Positions 1 through 10,968 of a DNA stretch of 64,000 bases are shown here, piece after piece (the stretch's first letter is position 1; every line of letters begins with the position of its first letter). Source of the DNA: Circinella umbellata (taxonomy: Eukaryota; Mucoromycota; Mucoromycetes; Mucorales; Lichtheimiaceae). The stretch spans positions 310,001 through 374,000 of the forward strand of contig JAIWNF010000024.1 in NCBI GenBank assembly GCA_025093555.1, written 5' to 3'. Both the position numbers and the translations under genes were made by a program. A model generated the notes under the pieces. It ran no database searches, was not told the origin of the DNA, and saw only the letters and a list, made by a program, of their open reading frames with translations.

Positions 1-3000
1 ATTGTAGCAACATCGATAAATTCATCTTGAAAATGATCCAAACATAATTGAAGAGATTCGCCATCAATAACTAAGCAGCAGTCAACTTTTGATCTCAAAT
101 TATCCAGTTCATTCAATACTTCAATGGGTACTTTAACTAAAAATGAATAAAAATACATTTTGAGATTGTAAGATTAGAATAATCCATGCGTATGATTTTA
201 GCCACGTACGTTTTGAAATTTGATGAATATTTTGATTTCGAGAAACAAGTTTTGATGATACGGCAATACACGTAGCTGTCTCAATCTTGTCGCCTATTTT
301 TTTTTTTTTAGAAAAAAGAAGGTGTTAATAATTTGTTTATTTGTTTATTCATTTGTTTTATTTATTTACCTGTCAACATCCAAATACGTAAACCAGCATT
401 ACGTAATATTTCCAGTGTATTCTTGACACCATCTTGAAGTTTATCTTCAACACCTGTCAATCCGAGTAATTCTAATTCTGTCTCCAAGACTTCTTCAATC
501 ACGGCTTGCTTACGTGCATTACGATCATGAATGGATAATTCAGCTTCGTGATATCTATAATTTCATTTTACTTGTGTTAATGTATTTAAAAAAATTGAGT
601 AGTTTTCCCCGCTCTTTCAAACTTAACAAAATTTAACTAACATAACGCATACACAAAAAAAAAGATAGTAAAAAACTTACTTCTTCTTGAAGTCTTCGTA
701 CATTTCTTCAGATAATCTCTTTTTGGCGACGACCAAAGTACGCAAACCTTCCCTTGCCATATTACCACATTCTTCATCAAGCCTATAAATGAATATCTTA
801 TTAATATAAGTCTGGCATATTAACTTATTTTTGTTATGTACAAATAAATTATTATTTACCAATCATTATATTGCACGATTCCACTCATGACTACATCAGC
901 GCCTTTTTCATAAAATGTGACTTCCTGAGTTTGCCTATCTCGTATAATAATCCCCATACGTTTTGTCTCACTTGTAAATGGGAATATATGTAAAATATCA
1001 TATTCGAGAGTATCACCCGATGCTTCAACGCGTAATTGAATTTTGTTCACATCACGTCCTACTAAAGTTAAACCCATTTGCTCTGTCCATTTTACAATAG
1101 CGACTTCATCAGGACTTGATGCCTGATAAGTAATATCTCCAACATCACTGATCACAGGCGTTACCTAAAATAGCAATAGTGTTAAATTAAAAAAGACCAT
1201 GTTGATTTGTTTCTTATATATATGCCTAGTAGCTTGTAGAAAAAGAAAATTTCAACTATTGACTTACATTGTGACATAATGCTAAAGCTTGAACAATTTC
1301 TTTGACACGAGAAGCAATGTTACGTCGACCTTTACCAGACATACCAACGACGCCAGGCCCTGTTTGAATAAGTGCTAATTTTTTTATTAGCCCAACAGCT
1401 GGTTAGTATCAAAACTTCCATGTAAAAATAGACCTTTAAACAAAAACAAATAAATAAGCTACTTACCAGATTCATTTTCTGCAAAAGCAGTAGCCAAATG
1501 AGACATGATTTCATCCATAGTATCTAAGCTATATGACATAGTACCCATATGCAATTTTTTCAATTCCATATCTGTACCCCGTTTTTTGTAAAATATTAGT
1601 ATCTCTTATCTGTATCCCCCCCTCATTATCCAAATATAATAATAATAAAGAATGCTAAAATATTATCCAGTGTACCATTCTTTGTCAAAGTTCCTGTTTT
1701 ATCTGATAACAAATAGCCAATTCGACCCAATTCTTCGGGTAAAGTACTTGTTCGTACGATAGTTCCTTCAATCTCAGAATCTTTTTCAATTTGTCGAGCA
1801 TAAACTGTTTTACCCATATCCAAATTAACACGTAAACTATCAATCCAAAATAAAGAAAAGAATTATTATAATTAACATACATATACAATTATCTTTTTTA
1901 ATGCTATATGAAATTATCATTTTGTTTACCTGATTGGAATAATGGATGAAAAGAGAATAAGGAATCGAAATACGTAAATATACCATAATCCGTGGAAACC
2001 ATTCAAACCGACCATAGCAACTGACATGGCAAATGTAACAATAAATAAAATCTTATAAATTTTACCCAAATAGTTAGGAATCTTTTGTTTATTTTTACAT
2101 CATAGAAAAACACAAATATACATAAGATTACTAATTTTACCTTGGCAAGACGATTGATTTCACGATCAATTAATCCGACTTTTGTCTTTGGATGATTAGT
2201 ATTCATTACAGCACGAGTATCCTTGCCTGTATAAATAACAAAGCCAATAGCAGTACCAGAAGCAAGTACTGTATTGGTCCATAATGTATTTTCTACTCCC
2301 AGTGGTTCCATTTGTTCAACAACTGTATCCTCATCCACATGTGTAAACGTACCCACAAAACTATGAATATCCTTATGAGGCGCATCGGCTATTACCATAG
2401 CAACAAATAAAAAGAGATTACTTAATAATTAAATCCAATCATTATTGTAATTAGATACAAATGAAATAGATTAATTTACCATATATATCACCACGAACAA
2501 CATTTAATGCATTATCTGAAGAAAGTCGTTGTAATGATGGTACTGCTAACCGCAATTTCCAATCCGTTTCACCATCTAATTGATCTGTACGAATAAAACA
2601 TGATCCACTATCTTCTGTTGTACGTAATAAAATCATATCTGCTGGGATCTAGATAGCAATAATAAGAAAGAGAAATGTATACATACATAAAATTTTCTTT
2701 TAATTCCCTTCGTAAATATGAATGTCTTTTTTTTTAATTTACCCGCTGATCTTTTTGTATCACAATCATGTCACCAACACGAATTTTTGAACTTGGTATG
2801 CTTCGAAAACCATCTGATGTTAATGACTGATATAATTGTGAGTTTGCGTCTTTATCTCGCTTGTGTCTTTGAAAATCATCCATTGCTTCTTTACTGATTG
2901 TAACCAGTAATACAAAACATAATGGACCGAAATATGTAAAGATGTATCCTATTAAATATATATATATTATAAATTGAGTCAATATCCACCTTCATATTTA

Positions 3001-3786
3001 ATTGTATTCATACTTATCTAATTCAAAATGTATTTACCAATCTTTAAAGCAGGAACAAACTGTGATAGTGCTACAAGTAAGAAATATAAATTAAAAAATA
3101 CAACAAACTATATAAATACAATGTAGAGTGAGTAAACGAGTTCCTCACTATAACAGTAATGGATATTTATAGTGATAAATGTATTTATTACCTGTTCAAA
3201 TAGAACAATGGGTAAAAATGTAATGATATTGTATTTCTGATTCACAATGATATTAGGTGCGTATTTTTTTTGCTTATCTATAGTATATATATATATATAT
3301 ATATAGTATTAGCAAAATCAACAGTGTGAATTATCTATGTATATATATAGGCAGGATATATCATATTGAGTTTACCATCGGCATGAAGTGGAATTGTCCT
3401 TGGGTTTTGTTTCCGAGTAGAATTTCCAAATGGCCAGGGAAACGTCCTCTTTTTTCGTCTTCTATTATTAGTAGTTCTTCTTCGAGGTTGAGGACTATCT
3501 GATGGCCCTGTTAGTGGTGCGGATTCCTATATTCAGACCGATATGAAAGGGGAATTTAACTTTTTCTGTTGTTTTCTTCCACCGTAGCTTATTCGTTTCT
3601 TGGCATAATAATAATAAGAAAAAGTTATTATTATTATTTATTACTTTCTATATTATTTACCCCCAATTCTTCGTCTATAAGCGGATCTTCATCACTATGT
3701 ATGGAATCCGATGTTCGATATTTTCTACTACTTTGAGCTTGAAAAGGCATTAATTTGCGAAGCTCAATGGGCCGAGTATTCCGCAT
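1..3786 (-). CDS. NEO1/ATP9-type P4-ATPase (phospholipid flippase), 3' end outside window
   Basis: Family role: Neo1-group P4-ATPases move aminophospholipids to the cytosolic leaflet of Golgi/endosome membranes. Seen: about 16 short exons on the minus strand. They encode, in order, a polar N-terminus, membrane segments M1-M2 (3280-2900), the actuator motif DGETDWKLR (about 2560), a segment resembling the Neo1 pre-M3 region, the phosphorylation motif DKTGTLT (about 1700), the nucleotide-binding stretch [14 protein letters not shown] (about 1110), [11 protein letters not shown] and [17 protein letters not shown]. The coding ends at position 1 inside a DGESL-containing stretch, so the last third lies beyond the window. 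I chose the ATG at 3786; an in-frame ATG at 3750 is the alternative. A candidate 3' splice site lies at about 3810, so a non-coding first exon may lie further upstream. P4 class and Neo1-like subgroup are confident; exact exon ends are approximate. Confidence 0.9.
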
Positions 3787-3940
3787 ATCAAGGCTGGTAA
3801 ATGGGATATCTGCAAGTGAAACAAGTTGCCATCTGGTTTTTATAAAGCAATAATAACTCAGTCAGAACAAACGGAACGTGGCGGGTCTTTTTTTTTTTTT
3901 TTTTGGTACTGCTTGATTAAAATGGAAATTTTACAACATA
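3787..3940. other. Flippase 5' flank / probable intron end, outside the repeat structure
   Basis: On the minus strand a pyrimidine-containing tract ending in CAG lies at about 3810, just before the first flippase exon, and reads as a 3' splice site. The rest is a T-rich run (3889-3904) followed by TTGGTACTG, which resembles an outward-facing copy of the Tc1-A end (CAGTACCAA). The dinucleotide TA at 3939-3940 precedes CAGT, where I place the transposon edge. Confidence 0.4.
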
Positions 3941-5300
3941 CAGTGCTCACAGCACCAATTTGTTTTTTTTTTTTTGTAGTTTATATAGGAATGTCGTTCA
4001 GACAGTCTTCAAATACTTTAACTAAATGCTGTGCAAAATTACGTAGATGATTTCTGGGAACTTGTTCGCACGCTTCAGTAATTCTTGTTTTAAGATCTTC
4101 CGTATTTCCGAACTGGCTACGTCTTACTTTTCCTTTTACAATTGCCCAAAATTGTTCAATAGGATTAAGCTCAGGGGAATAAGGAGGAAGGTAAACACAT
4201 TTGTATCCTCTACTTTCGATTAGTTGGCTGAGCTCACCGTTTATTCCAACGAGTTGGAGAATTATCCATGATCATGTAAAACCCTTTGAACTGGGGGCAC
4301 TTGTCCATTTCATCCATAGTTTTTTTGATGATGTTGGTATAATGACCTGCATTTGTTCCTCCAGGTGTTTTTGCTTTTACAGCTGTTGCCTTTTGTTTCT
4401 GGCCTCCCACGACTTTTATTCTTTTTGGCGTGAAGGGAACACGAAGTTCCATATTAACAACACCTTGTGTTGAAATCGCTCCGAGAATTGTACGGCTGAT
4501 TGCCCGTGCAGAAGGACTTGCAACTATGGCAGGAGTACCTCGGACTGATCTTGCTGTAGGAGGCTTCATGTTAATGTCGAATGCACTCTTATCAATAAAA
4601 ATACAATTATCAGTGTAGCTCATATATGCTTTTGACCATGTTTCTACCTATTCACGTCTCTCTTTGATTTTCGCGAGTTGATTTCTTACAATCAGATGCC
4701 GAGTAATTTTTTTTTTGATATACTCAAGTTGTATTCCGTTGAAATGAATTTTCCAACGACAGTTTCTTTCAAGGTAAATCCTTCAAAATTTTTCGTGAGC
4801 TCTTCAACTGCACCTGATATCCGAGCATGGGGGGTTTCTTCGAAAAAATTAATTAGATGGGTCTTATGTTCATCTTGAAGCTGACTCTTTTTGCCGTTAA
4901 CCTTGTTGGTCTGTTTCTCGAAAATATCCCAATCAGGATTTTCCTTCAGATTCTTCGCCCAATCCTGACCGGTACGAACATTAATCGCAGCTTTTCTAGT
5001 TGCTGCCGCTGCACTCAAAAGCTTAATCTGCAAATAATATATAAACAAAGTTTTTTAATTATCTGAATAATCGGCATACTTTTTTTTTAGGTGTAGTGTT
5101 AGTATTGATAGTTCTCTCTAATTGATCCATTCTATCAATTTTTATTTATTTATCTATTTTTAAGGTATCGGTAAAAGATTATTCCAGCGATCGTTGTACA
5201 CCTTTTGCCAAAATGATGTCGCAAAAAAAAAACAGTGTCGCACAATTCAAGAAAAGAGTGTCGTGCTCTTTGAAAAAAAAAAAGGATGTCGTACGTACTG
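3941..5300 (-). mobile_element. Tc1-A, left copy (Tc1/mariner)
   Basis: TA-flanked element of about 1.36 kb, with CAGT at 3941 and GTACTG ending at 5300. Short terminal inverted repeats share CAGTAC only. The inner end carries four degenerate copies of CGACAYYM within 5214-5293. The outer end is about 55 bp shorter than in the right copy, consistent with a deletion just inside the terminus. Confidence 0.7.
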
Positions 5301-5793
5301 TAAATATAATTGTTTATTAAATAGGATGGCCTGCAAGGCAGTCATCAAAACGTCTAGTAGAATAGAGCGCAAACCCTTCAAAAGATGACTAAGTAGCTTG
5401 GTTTCTAGCATCTGCAATTATTTGAGTTAATAGTATTCTTTTGAAGTATAAACCCCTTTTCACACTACTCTTAACTACAGACCAAAATTGTTCTATTAGG
5501 TTGAGTTCTGGAGAGTAAGGTGACAAGTAAATGCACTTGTAGCCGCGCTCTTTGATCATTTCACCAATTATTTTACTTGTGTATATGGACGCACTGTCCA
5601 TAATCAGATAATGTCCTTTCATTTCAGGAAACTTGTCCATCTCAGCAAGAATGTGTCTTTGATGAAATTGTCATAATAATTGGTTACTATGCCCTTTGTT
5701 TACTGCTTTTTGTCGCCACCTAGTTTTCTTTTCTTTGAAAATGGTATAGGTTTCCTCGAGCTAATCTTGATGAGACCTTCAGTAGAGGCGGCT
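3969..5793 (-). repeat. Left arm of large inverted repeat
   Basis: This 1.8-kb segment is the reverse complement of 12331-14156. The differences I found by eye are one A inserted in the right copy (near 14034), and substitutions near 4022, 4048, 5590 and 5770-5790. Coordinates of matching bases sum to 18124, or 18125 outside the indel. The outer limit lies in a T-run inside the transposon end; the inner limit lies inside the Tc1-B fragment. Confidence 0.93.
3981..5130 (-). pseudogene. Tc1/mariner transposase, left copy, frameshifted
   Basis: Transposase of the IS630-Tc1-mariner superfamily, which cuts and pastes DNA at TA. From an ATG at 5130 (MDQLERTINTN) an apparent intron leads into the DNA-binding N-terminal region (5048-4692) and then the catalytic core (4623-4234), with an IFIDKSAFD first-Asp motif and a YMIMDNSP second-Asp motif. 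A one-base frame change near 4245 separates this from the in-frame C-terminal part, which has CVYLPPYSPELNPIEQFWA carrying the third acidic residue and ends at the TAA at 3981. The same break is present in the right copy. The ORF is also interrupted at about 4660 between the N-terminal and catalytic parts. Probably non-autonomous; superfamily call is confident. Confidence 0.8.
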
Positions 5794-5950
5794 CCTAGGA
5801 TAGAAATTGAGTTCGCTCTCGCAGTTAATATTTTGACTTGGCAGCCTCCCCCTTTTGGTACCGGGCCTTGAGACAGCAGTGTCTTTCTCACGTTTGCATT
5901 AAACTCTAATTCACCGATGAAAACACAGTTGCTGTTGATTTATCGAAGAT
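5317..5950 (-). pseudogene. Tc1-B transposase fragment, left copy
   Basis: A second, different Tc1/mariner transposase. Readable parts are a core stretch around CVFIGELEFN (about 5920), a middle piece ending in KRKLGGDKKQ (5700), and after a stop and frame break MDKFPEMKGHYLIMDSA (5640) to the DDE end YSPELNLIEQFWSVVKSS (about 5480). An in-frame TAG follows at 5389, after which the tail SSFEGFALYSTRRFDDC continues to 5317. No 5' terminus was found. Tc1-A lies immediately beyond its 3' end, separated by a TA, suggesting Tc1-A inserted there. This copy extends about 150 bp further inward than the right copy. Confidence 0.75.
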
Positions 5951-6299
5951 AGATCTATATTTTTATGTAAAAGAGAATAATAAAACAGGGTGTGATTCAG
6001 TTACGAATAAACGGTATGTTTTATTGGATTAAATATATTACTTAGGGTTAATAAATTTTTTTTGAATTTTCATATATAATTTTAATATAAAGGAATATAT
6101 TTCTATCTTCTTAATTTGTCGTTCTAATATATCATCATTTATATATACTCTTTTGTTATTATTATTACATTTATTTTTATTATAAGTTTTAAATTTATAA
6201 ATTAATTTTAGATTTAAAAATGAAGTCTCTTTTTTTCTCTAAACATAAAAAATATTATCTTCCTTTGTAATTTTATATTCATTTATATCATTTTCTTTT
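5951..6299. other. AT-rich stretch without recognisable gene
   Basis: Very AT-rich DNA between the Tc1-B fragment and the ISXO2-like relic. Minus-strand reading frames resembling the end of the neighbouring relic fade out here with several stops. Nothing else is visible. Confidence 0.5.
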
Positions 6300-7480
6300 C
6301 ATATCTTTTATAGTACAACTACGTTTTACGTATATTCTGGATTAATTTTTCATCAATCTCATCAAGGTATAAGACATTCATTTTATTTATATATTCTAAT
6401 TCATTTTTTATAAAATCAAAATGTTTAATCAGTTTATTTTTAATTTGAAAATACATTTCATTTATTTGTTCTATTTTTTATGTCAACATGCTTCACAAAA
6501 TAAATATCTTTATTCTTTAATATACTTTCTAACTTTATAGTATTATATCTTTCAAGTACCTTATCTGAAAATTTAATTTTATTAAAGTATTCAAACCATA
6601 AATTATTATTTTTAAATTTCATTCTTCATTGTGTTTCTAATAAATGTTCATATAATTATCTTCGGGTTCTATGTCTTGATAATATATTTCATTTTTAGTC
6701 CATTCCAAATACCCTCAATAGTATTAGTATGTATATCTGTACCTTTTATTTTAAAATTCTTCTCATGATTAATTTTATCATGTGTATAATTATTATCTTT
6801 TAAATCTGTATATCCTTTCCAATAATCTGTTATAATCCTTGTTTCTGGCTTCACATACTTTTTTATATAAAATAATAATGTCTCTTTGTCTCTTTTCTCA
6901 ACCGGAATAGTGAATATCTTTTCTGTTCCTCTTTGAATACCTTTTAATACCCATATCCCATCAACATTATGGCCTCTATTATATTTTCTTTTACAAAAAT
7001 ATGATTCATCAATCTCAACACTTTCATCTTTTCCACCTAATAAATTATCTTTTATATTATCAATAGCATAAATTGCAGCTGTTCGCGAAATTTTTTATAA
7101 TAATATGTTGCAGTAACTGGTGTAATACAAACACTTGCCACAGCACTATCTCTTGGGGTTTTCTTCAAATATTCATATAATAAGTATAAAATTTTATTAA
7201 TCGGTAACTTTGCTTTATAAAATATTGTATCTTCAAAGATTGATAAAGAATTTCTACATTCATACCAAGAGCATCGATATCTTTTTGTTGCATTTCATAA
7301 TTAACTTTATTATTACATTTTGGACATATATTGTATATTCATTTTTAATAGATATGTTATAGCCTGATTCTCGTCTAAAAAATATGGATAAAGTTCATAT
7401 AATGATGGTAATATAATAGAGGTATAAATTTTTTTTAGGATCTCACTTTCATAAAAATAAGTTTTTTTCTTCTTTCTCAT
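6300..7480 (-). pseudogene. ISXO2/IS1595 (Merlin)-like DDE transposase relic
   Basis: Merlin/IS1016-type transposases insert DNA using a DDE/D nuclease. Reading from an ATG at 7480 (MRKKKKTYFYESEIL), pieces in shifting frames give a zinc-ribbon start (CPKC, about 7320), a stretch with DTIFYKAKLPINKILYLLYEY-like spacing (about 7250-7180), then a clean block with the first Asp (VEIDESYF, about 7010), the second Asp (RIITDYWKGY, about 6835) and the third acidic residue (HTNTIEGIWNGLK, about 6710). Coding-like sequence continues to about 6300, including NVLYLDEIDEK. At least one frameshift (about 7090) and several stops break it. The ISXO2-like domain call is confident; activity is not expected. 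Confidence 0.75.
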
Positions 7481-7964
7481 TGTCTACTTTCTGCATAATA
7501 ATATTTTTTATATTTTGAAAAAATTCAATTTTCACTAAAAAGAAAAATTAAATGTAATGTAAATTATCGGAGGTTTAACTTCCCTTATGTTCTATACTTG
7601 ATCCGTTTTATTAAATAAAGAAAATGGCCAGGAACTATATCTACAGTTTGTACTGAATTGATGTCAATTTACTTTCAGTGCTTGCACTCAGTATCCCCCA
7701 CTGATGCCAAACTGTAATCTACAAAAAGGGAGCTCATACAAAATGCTAGTTTTCTTTATATAATATATAATAATTGTATAATAGCCAGTTTTATTTTTCA
7801 TATCCTAAAATTTCATAAGACTGACATTTTACTATACTACTTTTTTACTTAAAGATAAAGCACAAATGAAAAAAATACATTTATTCATCCTCATCTTGGT
7901 ACTCATCTTAGTACTCTTCTTGCTCTCCATCTTAAATTTCTAATTTAGCTCTTCTTCGGCAAGA
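7481..7964. other. Spacer between ISXO2-like relic and cargo ORF
   Basis: AT-rich, no credible ORF. About 7860-7960 contains runs that read on the minus strand as an acidic and Leu-rich extension of the cargo ORF, but stop codons intervene. Confidence 0.4.
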
Positions 7965-8930
7965 TTAAGTAGGCGTCAAGTAAACATTGGGTGAGGTACT
8001 GCCACCAGTAGTGGCAGTAGTAGAGGAGCCAAGCATAGAAGAGTAAAAAAACCTCTCTTTTTCACGTTTAGAAAAAGCTTCAAGAACAATATCCTTGATA
8101 AGAGCATGATAATTACGCCATGAGTAAAGATGGTCAAGAGTATCAATAAAAGAAGGTAGCTCATCAATATATATGGGTATAGTGAGTGTATAAAGTGTTC
8201 TAGTGACAAAGACATCATTAAGTGGCTTGACAGCAAACATGTACCCTATAGTACCTGTCCAATCCATACTAACTGTCATCACCTTGTTCTTGTCAGTTTC
8301 AGAGATAGGAAGGTCCAAAAATTATCTCAAGATTGCCTTGTTGATTCTGATGTTCTTCGCCTGTTGTTGCAGACATTTGGCAGCAGGAGAATTCTTCCTT
8401 TTCCACTTGCTCATGGACAACTCTATATCTTTCGTCACAAGAATCAAGTTGATTCTTCTACCAAAGCCATTGTTCAAAGGAATATTTACATTATATATTT
8501 TTTCTAGGTTTTTGACCACAGTCTTGGAAGCTTTATTAAATACTCTTTCTCCATCCAGAATGTCTAACATAGTATTATCTAAAATTTTATCAAGTACCTT
8601 TGCAAATTTGCGATAGCATGTCAGTTCACTTGCATTGTCATCAAAACGAATGCTATGGTCAGTAAGGCAATGCTTGGTGATTATGTCAAGTATATCTAAA
8701 ATTTGTAAGCATTCTGTCTGGTCAGACTTCAGCATTGACAGCTTTTCTTCAGTAATTGCAATTCGTACCTTCTTCTTGTCGACTTTGTCATTTACAGTGC
8801 CTCTTGTCAGTATTTCTTGGTATAATTGCTTAGCAATAGCTGATATTCCTTCATTTATATTCATATCTAGGCTAATTCCTAAGATAAGTGACCTCAATCG
8901 CTTTTCTTGGGAATTGGCCGCAAATGACAC
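7965..8930 (-). pseudogene. Cargo ORF of unrecognised family, one in-frame stop
   Basis: Two abutting open segments, 8930-8322 and 7964-8318, lie in the same frame and are divided by a single TAA at 8321-8319 (…NKAILR stop FLDLPISETDK…). Read together they give about 320 residues starting MSFAANSQEK, intronless, with normal coding composition and no frameshift. The N-terminal part is helical and charged. The C-terminal part has a hydrophobic pattern around MDWTGTIGYMF and IPIYIDELPSF and ends in a Ser/Thr-rich tail. I do not recognise a catalytic motif. It vaguely resembles families of uncharacterised proteins common in Mucorales, which is recollection rather than a demonstrated match. It sits in the middle of the composite structure, so it may be a captured host-type gene with a recent nonsense mutation, or a domesticated transposon gene. 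Confidence 0.55.
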
Positions 8931-9867
8931 TAATTAGCTGTACTTTGGTTCTCTTATACTTTCGCTTATTCTGATTCTGAATCTAAAATTGGATCATGAA
9001 AATTGTGTTTGAGTAAAAAGTTATGACAGTTTAAATTTTTAGATGTTTTTGTCATTCAGTAAAATTTAACTAAGTCCTTTAATTTATCAAGAACCTTAGG
9101 TGAGTTTTGTAACATATATAATATAAACGAAAATTGCGCGCTGATTTCAAATCTATCATTGGATTTTACCTAGGAATTCAATCATTAATAATTAATTTTA
9201 CTGTAAACAGTAAATTAATTTTGTTAATTGATTTCATGTCAAGCTAAGCGTCAATCCAGTTGGTCTAGCTTAGAGGAGGGACTTGCTCATTACCATTCTG
9301 CAGATTTAAGAAATCTTTATGTTTATAAAGATTACAATAAATCTTAAGGGATACAAAATTGTAAGATATAAATAATAAAAAATAAAATAAAATATATATA
9401 TATATATATATTTTGAACTTTTTTAATATTATATTATATTACAATTTCTTAAAAATTTAAAATTTTTTTATATTTCTTTAACTATTACTTATTTCCCCTA
9501 AGACATACTATAACAAATGTTACTTTAAGCAAGTAGTACTATAAACAAGTAGAAGGTAAAGAGTAAAATGTAGTAAGAAATATAAAAATAAATAAAAAAG
9601 AAGTTATTTACCAATTTATTTTATAAGTTAGGTATAGTAAATAAAAATAACTACTAAATATTCTACAAGTAAAGGGGCTAGGGCTAATTAATTTTATAGA
9701 GAAAATAAATATAAACTTTATATAAAAAAATAGTGAAATTAACTTAATATTAGTTAGAAAGAGAGAAACAAATATCAAATCTAAGATATTTTTTTATTTG
9801 AAAAATCACAAATAAATATTATTTTACTATTAAAACCAATGTCAGAAATGAGAAAAAATCAGTGAAT
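8931..9867. other. AT-rich non-coding stretch within composite structure
   Basis: No ORF of interest. Contains an AT dinucleotide tract near 9390-9412 and a short less AT-rich patch at 9240-9300. Nothing else is recognised. Confidence 0.5.
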
Positions 9868-9930
9868 GGTCACCAGTGGGATTTGAACCTATGACCTTCT
9901 TCTCATTGTGATCCTGACGCCTTAACTTAA
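9868..9930 (-). other. tRNA-like remnant (possible tRNA pseudogene or SINE head)
   Basis: On the minus strand GTTAAGGCGTCAG (9926-9914) resembles the end of a D-arm/A-box region. GGTTCAAATCC (about 9889-9879) is a good T-loop/B-box, followed by the acceptor-like CTGGTGACC ending at 9868. The matching 5' acceptor strand GGTCACC is missing and the anticodon stem does not pair. This is therefore a degenerate copy, not a working tRNA. Confidence 0.45.
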
Positions 9931-10396
9931 TTTTACATTTTCCAATCAGTTTTATATATAATAATAATTTGTAATTTGTGCCACATACTGCTAGAATGCA
10001 TAGAAATTGATGCATCAATTAAAAATCAATTTATTTTCACGTCGATTTTTGGTAAATTTTAAAAAATGGCTTTTTCTCTCTATTTTACTAACTAAACTGA
10101 ATTTGACATTGTGCGCATCAAATTCTACGCCACTGATTAGCCTATATACCCTAGAACTATTTAAACACAGCTACTATATATAGTATACATACACTATAGT
10201 TAGATAAGCGACTGAGGTTGCTTATCTTAGGAATAATCCATCTAAGTCAATAAATCAACTCCTACCTTTTTCTTCTGAAACTTACGGCTTTGGATCCATA
10301 ATTATACACTAAACTTCGGAATTCAGAAGGAGATAATGATGGTACAGGGGTTGGAAGATGATTTTTATAGAGGCTGTCCAGGGCATCAGAGTCATC
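9931..10396. other. Non-coding stretch within composite structure
   Basis: AT-rich with a TATA-rich patch at about 10175-10200. A short plus-strand ORF from 10336 looks like the antisense of the minus-strand coding-like segment described next. Nothing firm. Confidence 0.35.
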
Positions 10397-10968
10397 AATC
10401 AGGTGGTACAGGGATCTGTAGTTTACTACTTTCTTCAATCTCAGTGGCTTTTCTCTTTTCTTTGTTTAATGCTGGCATTTTGCTTAGCGCAGCTGTATTT
10501 TCTGATCTATTTGAACCACTTGAGTCTGAATTCTCGTTTGATGCTAGTGAATTAAGAACAAGACTTGCATTTTCTAAGTTCGATACAGCACACTGAAAGA
10601 ATTTGTTTCTAATTCTAACTTGAGCAATTTCTTTAGGTTTGAAAGTTTTTATCTGAATGAAAGAAAAAGAATGATTTTGTTAGTGAATATGTAAATATAA
10701 GTTTTTGTTAATTCCATGCATTTATTTTGGTATAATTGAATTTAGTAAGCGCTTAACATCACTAAAATTTTCATTACTATTTTTGATAGTTTCGAGTGTG
10801 TTGTAGAATTGTTCTGAGGATTTTCCAGCCTTTTTCACAAAAGAGCTTCAAGTTGTGCATGTAGCGTGTAATCATGAACACTCCATCTGCATAGTGGGAT
10901 AGATTTAAAATAAGAGGGGCATTCGATAGTAGAAATTTCTGGCACTTGATAGTCCAAAGTGCTGTCAT
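10397..10968 (-). pseudogene. Possible two-exon gene fragment, family not recognised
   Basis: Minus-strand segment 10968-10777 (MTALWTIKCQKFLL… containing NLSHYADGVFMITRYM) could splice to 10655-10397, which follows a candidate acceptor CATTCAG and reads IKTFKPKEIAQVRIRNKFFQ then a Ser/Asn-rich tail ending IPVPPD stop. Composition is protein-like on this strand. No upstream exon was found, so it looks like the 3' end of a gene. Function unknown. Confidence 0.35.

Noticed and set aside
10140..10340. Possible LTR of a retrotransposon (TATA patch followed by A/T-rich leader)
   Set aside because: No second copy, no TG…CA pair, no primer-binding site that I could verify and no gag-pol reading frame.
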